Source of the DNA: Methanocella_A sp049676595
GTDB lineage: Archaea > Halobacteriota > Methanocellia > Methanocellales > Methanocellaceae
NCBI RefSeq assembly: GCF_049676595.1
Contig: NZ_CP187259.1
Coordinates: forward strand, 1,302,001-1,366,000
Direction of reading: 5' to 3'
DNA: 64,000 bases
Shown: one piece after another, positions 1-8,061 of the stretch
Layout of the letters: each line of letters starts with the position of its first letter
Position numbering within the stretch: position 1 is the stretch's first letter
Made by a program: the position numbers and the translations under genes
Notes under the pieces: model-generated
What the model was told of the DNA's origin: nothing
Databases searched by the model: none
Seen by the model: the letters and a program-made list of their open reading frames with translations, nothing else

Positions 1-94
1 CTGGGGGAACCTGGGCATCCTGCTCGCCGTGGCAGTGGTATTCCTGGTACTGGCGGTCATCGCCTTCAAGCGCAGAGACGTGAACGTATCGTGA
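1..94 (+). CDS. ABC-2 type transporter permease, C-terminal fragment
   Basis: Only the last 30 codons are inside the window. They read in the frame starting at base 2 and end in TGA at 92-94. The peptide is one hydrophobic helix (LGILLAVAVVFLVLAVIAF) followed by a basic, polar tail (KRRDVNVS). A last transmembrane helix followed by a short K/R-R-D tail is the usual C-terminus of ABC-2 permease subunits, so that is the call. It is an inference from a very short piece, and any multi-pass membrane protein could end this way. The mcm operon follows after an AT-rich gap of about 107 bases. Confidence 0.45.
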   Translation, partial: WGNLGILLAVAVVFLVLAVIAFKRRDVNVS

Positions 95-201
95 GCCTGA
101 TGGCTCACGAATAATTTTTTAAATTATTATTTTCACCCTCCTCTCGCAACAGCTATATCTCATGTAAGAGTATTCTCACTTCCCGATAGTGAGAGGACAG
201 T

Positions 202-2790
202 ATGGCCGCAAGCGTGATATCCAGCGTCGCCAGGTGGAAAGAATTTCTAACCCGGTACTACAAGAACCAGATCCAGCAGCTGGCGGTTTCTGATATCAAG
301 AACAAAGCCCTGGTCATCGAGTTCCCTAACATCACCAAGTTCGACGTCCGTCTCGCCGAAGAGCTGCTGAATAATCCCCAGCTGGTGCTCTCTCACGCCG
401 AAGATGCGCTGACGCTGGTGGACCTGCCTGTCAAGACGCAGGTTTCCGCGAAGGTCCGGGTTATCAAGGTTCCCCGGAAGACGCAGGTCAGAGAGCTGCG
501 GAGCAGCGACGTCAACAAGCTCGTCTCTCTCGAGGGCACGGTGCGAAAGATCACCGACGTCAGGCCGAGGATTCTGGAGGCTGCCTTCGAGTGCGCCCGG
601 TGTAAAAATGTCCTATACATCCCCCAGGAAGGGTCCGGCAAGTTCATCGAGCCTTCCTACTGCCAGTGCAACGAGGAGAAGAAGGGTGTTTTCAGGCTGC
701 TGTACCAGGAGTCCCGCTTTGAGGACTACCAGCGGATCAAGATCCAGGAATCCCCCGAAAACCTGAAGGGCGGCGAGCAGCCCCAGACACTGGACATCAA
801 CGTGAGCAACGACCTGGCCGGCGTCGTGACGCCCGGCGAATTTATCACAGTCACAGGTATCCTGCGCTCTGCCCAGCGCATCAACAAGGAAGGCAAAACT
901 GCGTACTTCGACATCTTCCTGGACGGCATTTCCGTCGAGCTGGAAGAGCAGGAGTTCGACGAGGTGGAGATCAGCCTCGAAGATGAAGAAGAGATCCTCC
1001 GCATGTCAAAGGACCCGGGAATATACCAGAGAGTAATTGGCTCCATAGCTCCATCGATCTACGGGTATGACGAGGTCAAAGAGGCCGTCGCCCATCAGCT
1101 CTTCTCCGGCGTGGTCAAGGAGCTCCCCGACGGGAGCAGAATCAGGGGCGACATTCACGTGCTGCTGGTCGGTGACCCCGGTATCGCCAAGTCGCAGATT
1201 TTGAGGTACGTAGTCAAGCTGGCCCCGAGAGGCGTGTACGCGTCGGGCAAGAGCGCCTCATCCGCAGGTCTCACGGCCGCCGCAGTCAAGGACGAGTTCG
1301 ACGGCCAGTGGACGCTGGAGGCCGGTGCGCTGGTGCTGGCGGACAAAGGTATCGCAGCCATCGACGAAATGGACAAGATGAAGAACGAAGATCGATCGTC
1401 GCTGCATGAGGGCATGGAGCAGCAGAGCTATCATCCTTTGACAGAAATTCTGCTGGCGGACGGTCGAAAAATCTGCATCAGTGACTTGTTTGATCAGGCC
1501 TATAAAAGGGCTGGCAGCAGCATCCAAGGAATAAATTGTGAAATTGTGCCTTGCGAAGGGGTATCAGTTCTAAGTACTGATATGAATCACATTTCAGAGC
1601 AGCGTGTAGATCGCATTAGCAGGCATAAAGCTCCCGATCACTTCATAAAAATAAGTTATTCAAACGGCAAGGATATCCTTGTTACACCAGAGCACCCTGT
1701 CTTTATTATTAGAGATGGAATATCATGCATCCCTGCTTCGGCTGTAACCATCGGTGATCCAGTACCTGCTCCACGAAAAGCGCAGGTAGGTTCGGAAATA
1801 GAATTGTTACGTGTGACATGCGTCGAAACTATTCTTAACGACGGCAAGTACAGGGCTGAATATGTCTATGACGTTACCGTCGAGCCTTACCACTGCTTCG
1901 TCTCACAAGGCGTTATCCTACATAACAGCATCAGTATAGCCAAGGCGGGCATTCTGGCGACTCTAAAATGCCGTTGCGCAATTCTGGGCGCAGCTAACCC
2001 CAAACTGGGCCGTTTTGACCCCTATGAGAGCATTCCTGACCAGATCAACATGCCTCCGTCTCTGATGAGCCGTTTCGATCTGATTTTCATTCTGCAGGAC
2101 AAGCCCGAGGAGAAGCGGGATACTAATATCGCCGGGCATATCCTGAAGTCGCACTACGCCGGCGAACTGCACGAGCACAGGAAAAACAACGCGGCCAGCC
2201 ACGTAACCGAGGAGATGGTCAAGACAGCTATGTCGACCATCCAGCCTGTGATCGACGCCAAAATGTTCCGCAAATACGTCGCCTATTCCAAGCGTAAGGT
2301 CTTCCCCATCATGACCGCCGATGCGAAGGAGCAGATCATCAACTTCTACCTCAGCCTGCGTAAGCAGGGCGAAGGTGACAACGCTCCCATCGCGGTTACT
2401 GCAAGGCAGCTGGAAGGTTTAGTGAGGCTCGCCGAGGCTAGCGCCCGCATGCGCCTGAGCGACAAAGTCACGGCCGACGACGTGGCCCGTACAATCCGCA
2501 TCACTATGACCAGCCTGAAGCAGGTGGGCATGGATACTGAGACGGGCAAGCTGGACATCGACGTCCTCCAGGTGGGCGTCGCCAAATCTCAGAGAGACCG
2601 GATCAAGAACCTCAAGCACCTCCTGGACGAGCTGTCCAAAGAGTACGAAGGGTCGGTGCCAGTAGACGTGCTCATCGACCGGGCGGTCGAGAGTGGCATG
2701 CCAAAAGATAAAGTAGAAAAAGAGCTTAAAAAATTGAGAGAGATCGGGGAAATATTCGAGCCGAAGTCAGGCCATCTCAGCCTGTCGTGA
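202..2790 (+). CDS. mcm: Replicative DNA helicase MCM, intein-containing
   Basis: Minichromosome maintenance protein, the hexameric 3'-5' replicative helicase. The precursor is 862 residues; removing the 167-residue intein leaves 695, the normal archaeal MCM length. The N-terminal part has the OB-fold region and a zinc-binding set (CARC near residue 131, CQC about 25 residues on). The AAA+ part has Walker A GDPGIAKS at residues 324-331 and Walker B AAIDEMD. The arginine-finger stretch MSRFDLIF follows, and the C-terminus is a winged-helix-like basic region. The ATG is preceded by GAGAGG at good spacing. aIF2-beta and DUF424 follow closely on the same strand, so replication and translation-initiation genes appear co-transcribed. 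The intein sits between Walker B and sensor 1, so splicing is needed for activity. Confidence 0.97.
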   Translation: MAASVISSVARWKEFLTRYYKNQIQQLAVSDIKNKALVIEFPNITKFDVRLAEELLNNPQLVLSHAEDALTLVDLPVKTQVSAKVRVIKVPRKTQVRELRSSDVNKLVSLEGTVRKITDVRPRILEAAFECARCKNVLYIPQEGSGKFIEPSYCQCNEEKKGVFRLLYQESRFEDYQRIKIQESPENLKGGEQPQTLDINVSNDLAGVVTPGEFITVTGILRSAQRINKEGKTAYFDIFLDGISVELEEQEFDEVEISLEDEEEILRMSKDPGIYQRVIGSIAPSIYGYDEVKEAVAHQLFSGVVKELPDGSRIRGDIHVLLVGDPGIAKSQILRYVVKLAPRGVYASGKSASSAGLTAAAVKDEFDGQWTLEAGALVLADKGIAAIDEMDKMKNEDRSSLHEGMEQQSYHPLTEILLADGRKICISDLFDQAYKRAGSSIQGINCEIVPCEGVSVLSTDMNHISEQRVDRISRHKAPDHFIKISYSNGKDILVTPEHPVFIIRDGISCIPASAVTIGDPVPAPRKAQVGSEIELLRVTCVETILNDGKYRAEYVYDVTVEPYHCFVSQGVILHNSISIAKAGILATLKCRCAILGAANPKLGRFDPYESIPDQINMPPSLMSRFDLIFILQDKPEEKRDTNIAGHILKSHYAGELHEHRKNNAASHVTEEMVKTAMSTIQPVIDAKMFRKYVAYSKRKVFPIMTADAKEQIINFYLSLRKQGEGDNAPIAVTARQLEGLVRLAEASARMRLSDKVTADDVARTIRITMTSLKQVGMDTETGKLDIDVLQVGVAKSQRDRIKNLKHLLDELSKEYEGSVPVDVLIDRAVESGMPKDKVEKELKKLREIGEIFEPKSGHLSLS
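1426..1926 (+). other. Mini-intein inside MCM (167 residues, no homing endonuclease)
   Basis: MCM residues 409-575 interrupt the conserved MEQQ/SISIAKAGI segment. The insert starts with Ser (SYHPLTEILLADGR, block A). It carries a block B with VTPEHP containing the TxxH-type motif, and ends with block F/G residues (YDVTVEPYHCFV, then VILHN) before Ser+1 of the C-extein. Ser1, the penultimate His and the terminal Asn needed for protein splicing are all visible. At 167 residues there is no room for a LAGLIDADG or HNH endonuclease, so this is a splicing-only mini-intein. Its bases are clearly more AT-rich than the flanking mcm sequence, which fits a foreign origin. Confidence 0.95.
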
Positions 2791-2843
2791 GGGGTGACGC
2801 CTGTCACTGATATGACAGGAGTCATGAAAAGAGGATGATGAGT

Positions 2844-3251
2844 ATGGACTACGATTCACTGCTGAACCGGGGCAAAGCCGAACTGCCGGAGAGTGTCGAA
2901 AGCAAAGCCCGTTTTGAGGTGCCTGCCGCCCGGGTCCACCTCGAAGGCAAGAAGACTGTTATCACCAATTTTGACGATATCTGCGACCGCCTGAACCGCG
3001 ATCCGGACACTGTGGCTAAGTACTTGCTACGAGAAATTGGCACTGCAGGCGCCCGTACCGACGGTAGAATAACTCTTACCGGAATATTTTCCCCGGCACA
3101 GATAGACTCCGCTATCCGCCAGTTCGTCGAAGCTTACGTGATGTGCAAAGTTTGCCATCTCCCGGATACGAAGCTTATCAAAGAGAAACGGGCTACCACC
3201 ATCGTCTGCGAAGCTTGCGGTGCAAGATACCCGGTAAAAACCATCAGCTAG
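2844..3251 (+). CDS. Translation initiation factor aIF2 subunit beta
   Basis: Beta subunit of the heterotrimeric aIF2 that carries Met-tRNAi to the small ribosomal subunit. It is short (135-138 residues), as in other archaea. The core is an alpha/beta domain (VITNFDDICDRLNRDP, then YLLREIGTAG). The C-terminal C4 zinc ribbon has CKVC and CEAC about 25 residues apart. Three in-frame ATGs exist at 2835, 2838 and 2844. I prefer 2844 because GAGGATGA lies at ribosome-binding distance only from that one. The gene starts about 50 bases after mcm stops and runs into DUF424 with a 10-base gap, so the three form one operon. Confidence 0.95.
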   Translation: MDYDSLLNRGKAELPESVESKARFEVPAARVHLEGKKTVITNFDDICDRLNRDPDTVAKYLLREIGTAGARTDGRITLTGIFSPAQIDSAIRQFVEAYVMCKVCHLPDTKLIKEKRATTIVCEACGARYPVKTIS

Positions 3252-3261
3252 GTGTTGTTAG

Positions 3262-3555
3262 ATGTACCTTAAAGTCTACCGGATAGATAACGAAGTAATG
3301 GTGGCCGTCTGCGACGAGAAGTACCTCGGAAAAGAGTTTTCGGACGGGCAGGCGCAGCTGAATGTGGCGGAAAAGTTCTACGGGAAAGAGCCTGCAGGCT
3401 GCGATGAGGTAGTCACTGCCTTACGTGAAGCTACTATCGCAAACCTGGTCGGAGAAGAAAGCGTGGCCTGCGCAGTCAGCGCCGGCTTCATCGACGCGGG
3501 TTGCGTCATGTATGTGGCTGATGTGCCGCATGCCCAGCTGGTGTGCATGCCCTAG
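3262..3555 (+). CDS. DUF424 family protein
   Basis: A 97-residue archaeal protein of the DUF424 family. The start YLKVYRIDNEVMVAVCDEKY, the central EKFYGKEP and the end VADVPHAQLVCMP are family signatures. It has no membrane segment and no obvious catalytic motif. The family is often encoded beside aIF2-beta, as here with 10 bases between the genes, so a role in or near the translation machinery is likely but unproven. The downstream gap is AT-rich and holds the next gene's promoter. Confidence 0.88.
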   Translation: MYLKVYRIDNEVMVAVCDEKYLGKEFSDGQAQLNVAEKFYGKEPAGCDEVVTALREATIANLVGEESVACAVSAGFIDAGCVMYVADVPHAQLVCMP

Positions 3556-3701
3556 TGCAGGTATATACATAAATTTAAATATATAATAATACAATATACT
3601 GTATTTGTTGGGCAAGATACTGTAGCCGTACATGTGATTGCCTAATAATACTAAAACATATATATAATATGAATGTAATTATATATCAGTAAGTACATAC
3701 G

Positions 3702-4355
3702 ATGAAAACGGTTGGCCCGGCATACGGTTGTCATACGGTGCTGGCAATCGGAAAAACACAGGCGGTGCTTCGGAAAATGGAGATAGACAGACTGAACAAA
3801 CGGATATTGCAGTTGCTTCAGCGTGACGGCAGGATCACGTACAAAGACATCACCAAAGAGATGGACCGGGCAGAGTCGACTGTACGTGAGCGCATCAGCT
3901 TCATGGAGGAGCAGGGGATTATCGAAGGCTATACCGCGATCATCAACAAGCCCCGGGTGGGCCTCAACTGCAGCGCTATCGTATATGCCAGAGTGCAGCC
4001 CACGCAGTTCGACGAAATATCTAACAAGCTAAAGCTGGTCAATGGCGTCCTCCAGATTTATCACACCAGCGGCGAAAAGAACATGTCCTTTTTCATCACA
4101 GCCACCGACTACGATGAATTGAACAGGATCATCAAGAACAAGATTACCCCGCTGGGCATCAACGAGATGGACATCTCCATCATCATGAAAGCCATCAGGG
4201 AGATCGCCGAAGTTAACATCCTGAGCGTGGACGAGAAAGAGGCAATCATGCAGGTTCGTAACAAGAAAGAAATGATACCTGCTCCGGCCCAGCTAAAATC
4301 CAGTGGCATGAAAGTGGGCGAGGCGCTCGGTGTTATGTACGGGCACTACAAGTGA
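3702..4355 (+). CDS. Lrp/AsnC family transcriptional regulator
   Basis: Feast/famine-type regulator: an N-terminal winged HTH (DRLNKRILQLLQRDGRITYKDI, then STVRERISFMEEQGIIEGY), then an RAM/AsnC-like alpha-beta domain that usually binds an amino acid and forms dimers to octamers. The first ATG at 3702 adds 25 residues (MKTVGPAYGCH...) not typical of the family, so a second ATG at 3777 (MEIDRLNKR) may be the real start; it gives about 192 residues. TATA-like sequence at 3659-3686 lies 20-40 bases before 3702, so a leaderless transcript from 3702 is also possible. The C-terminal 40 residues (after VDEKEAIMQV) extend beyond the RAM domain and are not recognised. No metabolic neighbour suggests the ligand. 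Confidence 0.88.
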   Translation: MKTVGPAYGCHTVLAIGKTQAVLRKMEIDRLNKRILQLLQRDGRITYKDITKEMDRAESTVRERISFMEEQGIIEGYTAIINKPRVGLNCSAIVYARVQPTQFDEISNKLKLVNGVLQIYHTSGEKNMSFFITATDYDELNRIIKNKITPLGINEMDISIIMKAIREIAEVNILSVDEKEAIMQVRNKKEMIPAPAQLKSSGMKVGEALGVMYGHYK

Positions 4356-4428
4356 GCCGGCCTCTACTATTTTTAGTATTTTTAGTAATTTTATTATCGA
4401 TTTCTCGCCATAGAAAATCAACAAGAGC

Positions 4429-4845
4429 CTGCGCAGTGTATACCTGATTGCTCATATAGCGTTAGATAGCAAGACGATCGCTGCGCTGTGCATACTGGAT
4501 TGCTCAGATTCGGTGAGACAGCAACACGAACGCTGCGCTGTGCCAGATCACAGATTACTACAGATTACGCAGATTGCACAGATTTCTTTTAAAATATGGA
4601 GTACAGCGAACCATTTCCTTTTATTATAATCGATTAGCATCTGTGCAATCTGTATAATCTGTCGTAATCTGTGATCTGGCACAGCGCAGCGTTCGTCCAC
4701 GTTCACGGGCACAGAAACAGCCGTTTGTGAGTATCCTAGAAATGCTGGCCGGTACAGCGCAGCGTTCGTATACGTTCACGGGCACAGAGACAACTGTCTG
4801 CGAGTAACCCGGAAATGATGGCCGGCACAGCGCAGCGTTCATTTT
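4429..4845. repeat. CACAGATT-type inverted repeat with 51/73-bp tandem repeats
   Basis: The gap between the convergent Lrp and PhnP-like genes is filled with repeats. Bases 4528-4583 and 4639-4695 are inverted complements (ACAGATTGCACAGAT against ATCTGTGCAATCTGT, ending in CGAACGCTGCGCTGTGCC against its complement) around a 55-base AT-rich spacer. To the left, CTGCGC(T/A)GTG recurs at 4429, 4481 and 4532 (51-52 bp spacing). To the right, ACAGCGCAGCGTTC recurs at 4681, 4754 and 4827, exactly 73 bp apart. The same words return at 24.6, 54.1 and 62.1 kb, so this is a dispersed family. No gene is seen in it. Confidence 0.85.
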
Positions 4846-4893
4846 AGTCCCGTTTTTAAAAAAGGCCACTAATTACCACAAGTTAGTACTATC

Positions 4894-5634
4894 TCAGATG
4901 TCAATGATCATCCCATCATAACCCAGGGGATACGTCTTAACTGCCTCCTCGTGGGGCGGGAACAGGTGGGCAATATGGGTTAACAGAGTCGTTTTTGCCC
5001 TTGTCTCCCGGGCCAGGTCCATCGCATCGGCAGCGTTCATGTGCTTGTTGATGTTGATGTGGGGCGGGACGATGGCGTCGGCGATCAGCAGGTCGGGGTC
5101 CATCATCAGCTTCAGGCTCTCTGCCGGGATGTGGCGGTTGGTGTCACCCGTATACACGAGTGTCTTGCCGTTGTGCCTTATGCGCATTCCCGTGGCCATC
5201 TGAATTGGGGGGTGTGTAACCTCGAACAGCGTAAACTCCAGTTCGCCGATCATAAACGGTTTGTAAAGCTCGCAGTCATGGCGCTCGAAGGACATGAAGT
5301 GGAACTCGCCAAGGACGTAATCGAGCACCTGTTTCTCTCCGTAGACAGGCATGTTGCTCTTTACCCGCCAGAAGTCTCCAAAGCCACCGGTGTGGTCACG
5401 GTGCTGGTGGGACCAGACCACTGCGTCAATCCCCTCTATGTCATGTTCCAGAAGCTGCGACCGGAGGTCCGGGCCGGATTCGATCATGACGTTCAGCTTG
5501 CCGTCGCTGACCAGCATCCCTGGCCTGTACCGCCGGCTTTTACCGCCCTTCTTAGCGTCCAGGCATGCCGGGCATTTGCACCCGATCTTCGGAGTACCTA
5601 CGGCATCTCCGGTGCCCAGGAGAGTGATGCGCAT
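4894..5634 (-). CDS. MBL-fold metallohydrolase, PhnP-like
   Basis: Metallo-beta-lactamase fold phosphodiesterase of the PhnP group (246 residues). The N-terminus reads LLGTGDAVGTPKIGCKCPAC; the GTP..GC.C..C pattern is typical of PhnP-like phosphoribosyl cyclic phosphodiesterases, where the cysteines bind a structural zinc. The catalytic HxHxDH is SHQHRDHTGG near residue 75, and later metal ligands lie in YTGDTNRH and LLTHIAH. The protein is cytoplasmic, with no signal peptide. A TATA-like stretch at 5658-5672 lies about 29 bases before the ATG, so the mRNA may be leaderless. The substrate is unknown; no phosphonate genes are nearby. Confidence 0.9.
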   Translation of the reverse strand: MRITLLGTGDAVGTPKIGCKCPACLDAKKGGKSRRYRPGMLVSDGKLNVMIESGPDLRSQLLEHDIEGIDAVVWSHQHRDHTGGFGDFWRVKSNMPVYGEKQVLDYVLGEFHFMSFERHDCELYKPFMIGELEFTLFEVTHPPIQMATGMRIRHNGKTLVYTGDTNRHIPAESLKLMMDPDLLIADAIVPPHININKHMNAADAMDLARETRAKTTLLTHIAHLFPPHEEAVKTYPLGYDGMIIDI

Positions 5635-5760
5635 GGATTAGCAATAGGCTGTGGTATAAAATAAAGTTTCTCGCCGGGCTGATATTGCTGGCGAATTCAA
5701 AATACTGGCAGAGGAACTCCCGTAGAAGAGTCCCCCGTCAGACCTTTAAAAACTGCTTAT

Positions 5761-7050
5761 TTAGCTACTCTGGCCGTCATTCAATCTTAAGTTTATTCTT
5801 TCCTCGAACTGCCTGACTGCCCGGACCATGTCGTCCTGGGTAAGCTTGGTCCTGTCCTCTGTCAGTGCGTTGAGCACTGCTTCACGGACCACCAGGCGCA
5901 GGTCGGAGCCGGAGTAGTTCTCGGTCATGGACGCCAGCATCTGGGTGTCGAACTTGCCCTCGATGGGCTCGAGCACCATCTTGAAGATCTGTTCCCTCAT
6001 CTCCACGTCGGGCAGCGGGAACATGACGATCTCGTCGAACCTTCTCCACGCGGCGCTGTCCAGTAATTTAGGATGGTTGGTGGCGCCGATCAGGAGTACG
6101 CCGTCGTTGACCAGGCTGATGTCATCGATGCACTTCAGCAGGGTGTTGACCGCTCGCTTAAGGGCCGCATGCTCATCCGACGTTCTCGTCTTCGCGACGA
6201 AGTCGAACTCGTCGATGAACAGGATGCAGGGGCTCATCTTCTTGGCCAGCTCGAACACCTTGTCGATGTTCTTGGAGGTCTCGCCCAGGTACTGCGAGGT
6301 GATCATGGACAGCTTCACCTCGAGGAACGGCAGGCCCAGCCTCGCGGACATGGCCCTGGCCGTGGACGTCTTGCCGGTTCCCGGGGGCCCTACGAACAGC
6401 AGCTTGCCAATCTCCCTTAAACCGATCTTACGCAGGTAGTCGCGGTACTGAATCGCCTTTACGATCTTCTCTACTTCAGCTTCCTGCTCAGGAGTAAGCA
6501 CGATGTCGTCGATCTTCTGGCTGACGTCTTCGGGGGCGAAGACGTGGACGAGCTTCAGCATGTCTACGCCTTCTTCGCCGCCTTCGGTGGCCACGTTCTT
6601 GCTCAGCGCCTCTACCCACGCCCTGTCAGATTCCTTGGGCGGGTTTCTGGACTTGACTTCCTTGTAGTCGACGTTGAAGGTGCCGTAGTTCTGGTAATAG
6701 TAGGCCAGCACCGGGTTGTTGTTAATCCGGTCCTTCACGTCCTTCTTCGCAAACCACTTGGTGCCCAGGTCCAGCACTGTCAAGGTGAAGATCGAGCCGA
6801 ACTCATCGAAGTTGACGAAAGGCAGCGACGACATGACCTCGTGGGCATCGTCCAGGTTTAAGATCGCCTTGATGTCAGAGTCGACTACCTTGATAGGCCG
6901 GGGTACGTTCTTGTTCTCGGGATCCCAGTAGTGCTTGCGGATGCTGGGCGGGAGATCGTCCTCTGTCAGTGCCCCGGAGTTGTTGTATATCTCCGCGGTC
7001 AGCAACAGTTCGAGGACATCCAGCACAGATTTTTCGTTGATATTTGCCAT
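5761..7050 (-). CDS. AAA+ ATPase (FtsH/CDC48-like single module)
   Basis: A 429-residue protein with one classical AAA module in the C-terminal half. Walker A is GPPGTGKT near residue 219, Walker B is ILFIDEFD, and sensor 1 is IGATNH. AWRRFDEIV carries the arginine-finger region, and the lid helix has SGSDLRLVVREAV. The first 190 residues are not recognised and may be the substrate-recognition part. There are no membrane segments and no protease domain. It appears to be its own unit: the upstream peptidase ends in a terminator hairpin at 7154-7168, and AT-rich promoter-like boxes lie at 7117-7130 and 7078-7088, with GGAG in front of the ATG. The substrate is unknown. Confidence 0.88.
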   Translation of the reverse strand: MANINEKSVLDVLELLLTAEIYNNSGALTEDDLPPSIRKHYWDPENKNVPRPIKVVDSDIKAILNLDDAHEVMSSLPFVNFDEFGSIFTLTVLDLGTKWFAKKDVKDRINNNPVLAYYYQNYGTFNVDYKEVKSRNPPKESDRAWVEALSKNVATEGGEEGVDMLKLVHVFAPEDVSQKIDDIVLTPEQEAEVEKIVKAIQYRDYLRKIGLREIGKLLFVGPPGTGKTSTARAMSARLGLPFLEVKLSMITSQYLGETSKNIDKVFELAKKMSPCILFIDEFDFVAKTRTSDEHAALKRAVNTLLKCIDDISLVNDGVLLIGATNHPKLLDSAAWRRFDEIVMFPLPDVEMREQIFKMVLEPIEGKFDTQMLASMTENYSGSDLRLVVREAVLNALTEDRTKLTQDDMVRAVRQFEERINLRLNDGQSS

Positions 7051-7153
7051 CGTTATTGCTCCAGTCCTGCGTTGTAAATTTTAATTAAGGTGAACTTATT
7101 AGATACGTGTTTCGCTGCTTAAATATTTTACAGTCCTCAAAAGAAAAAGCTCC

Positions 7154-7168
7154 GAGTCATCGAGACTC
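7154..7168 (-). terminator. Hairpin plus U-tract after the prepilin peptidase
   Basis: GAGTC-ATCGA-GACTC forms a 5-bp stem overlapping the peptidase stop codon, and on the minus strand it is followed by CTTTTTCTTTT. This suggests that transcription ends here and that the AAA+ gene downstream is separately expressed. Confidence 0.5.
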
Positions 7169-7988
7169 AGAGTAGGCCTATGACTCCCACGATCATCTGG
7201 GTCATGATGTCGCCGTACGCCAGCGCTACGATTACTCCCAGGGTGATCGGGATCAGCAGCGGAATCTTGGGCGTGACCCAGAGGGAGTCTTCTATCTTGC
7301 CCTCTTTTCTCCACTTCTTCAGCTGGCCGTAGAGCTCATCGTCCAGCTCAGGGTACCTGAACATGGACATATGTCTGACGACCTTGCCGTCATCCTCTTC
7401 TTCATAGGTGTGCATCAGCCTGACGTGCTTCTCTTTCAGGTCCTTGAGCTTCATCTTGTACCCGAAGAAAGAGGTGATGAAGTTAGATCTGAGCTCCCCG
7501 AACGGCAGCCTGGTCGCATTATACACAAAGATCGACAACGGGAGGACGATATTCAGTATCAGGGCGTTACCGAACACGGCCAGGGTAAAGATGGGTGTCA
7601 CCGGATCTTTGGCCAGCGGGAGAGAAACGTTCAGGACGTCCATCACCGGGTAATAGGGGAATAGCACAGACATTGCCAGCAGGGCATTAGCGTCTGCCCC
7701 TCCGAAGGCTCCCTTCAGCACGTTGTTGAACAGGTAGTAGATGAAGTTGACCAGTAGGTAGATGATACAGAAGCTCAGAGCGAAGAAGAACAGCACGTTG
7801 TACCTTACTTCGTACGATGAAGTGAAGATCTCTGCCAGCAGCAGGATAACGCCGGCGGCTGTCATGACTTCCCAGAGTATGGGCGGCGCCCGTCTGGACT
7901 TCCAGTCAGTGATACAAGAATATCCCATTATTGCCAGGCATATGGCAATACGTAGCCAGTTGATTGCATCCGGCTGGACAGATAACAT
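7167..7988 (-). CDS. A24 family prepilin/preflagellin peptidase (FlaK/PibD-like)
   Basis: Integral membrane aspartyl protease, 273 residues, with about six hydrophobic segments. The two catalytic Asp positions of the family are visible: CITDWKSRRAPP near residue 27, and FGGADANALLAM in the second loop, the GxGD-type motif in the GGAD form. A polar insert of about 80 residues (KMKLKDLKEKHVRLMHTYEE...) sits before the last membrane pair. Such enzymes cut class III signal peptides of archaellins and type IV pilins in the cytoplasmic membrane. No archaellum or pilin genes are in the window. The gene is next to the actin-like operon but has its own TATA box (CATTTATATCAT, 8016-8027), so co-function is an inference. 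Confidence 0.9.
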   Translation of the reverse strand: MLSVQPDAINWLRIAICLAIMGYSCITDWKSRRAPPILWEVMTAAGVILLLAEIFTSSYEVRYNVLFFFALSFCIIYLLVNFIYYLFNNVLKGAFGGADANALLAMSVLFPYYPVMDVLNVSLPLAKDPVTPIFTLAVFGNALILNIVLPLSIFVYNATRLPFGELRSNFITSFFGYKMKLKDLKEKHVRLMHTYEEEDDGKVVRHMSMFRYPELDDELYGQLKKWRKEGKIEDSLWVTPKIPLLIPITLGVIVALAYGDIMTQMIVGVIGLL

Positions 7989-8040
7989 ACGCTATTAGAA
8001 TTGGCTATATGATATAAATGCTTTATTAGACAAAATAGTA

Positions 8041-8061
8041 AGTAAGGGTGGTTCCCTTACT
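8041..8061 (-). terminator. Terminator hairpin after the actin-like gene
   Basis: AGTAAGGG and CCCTTACT form an 8-bp stem with a 5-base loop that overlaps the actin-like stop codon. On the minus strand U-rich ACTATTTTGTC follows. It separates the surface-protein/actin operon from the peptidase gene. Confidence 0.6.

Noticed and set aside
202..3555. Replication origin near mcm
   Set aside because: No Orc1/Cdc6 gene and no array of origin boxes is seen in the window.
7167..7988. Archaellum locus
   Set aside because: Only a peptidase is present; no archaellin, FlaI or FlaJ genes are nearby.
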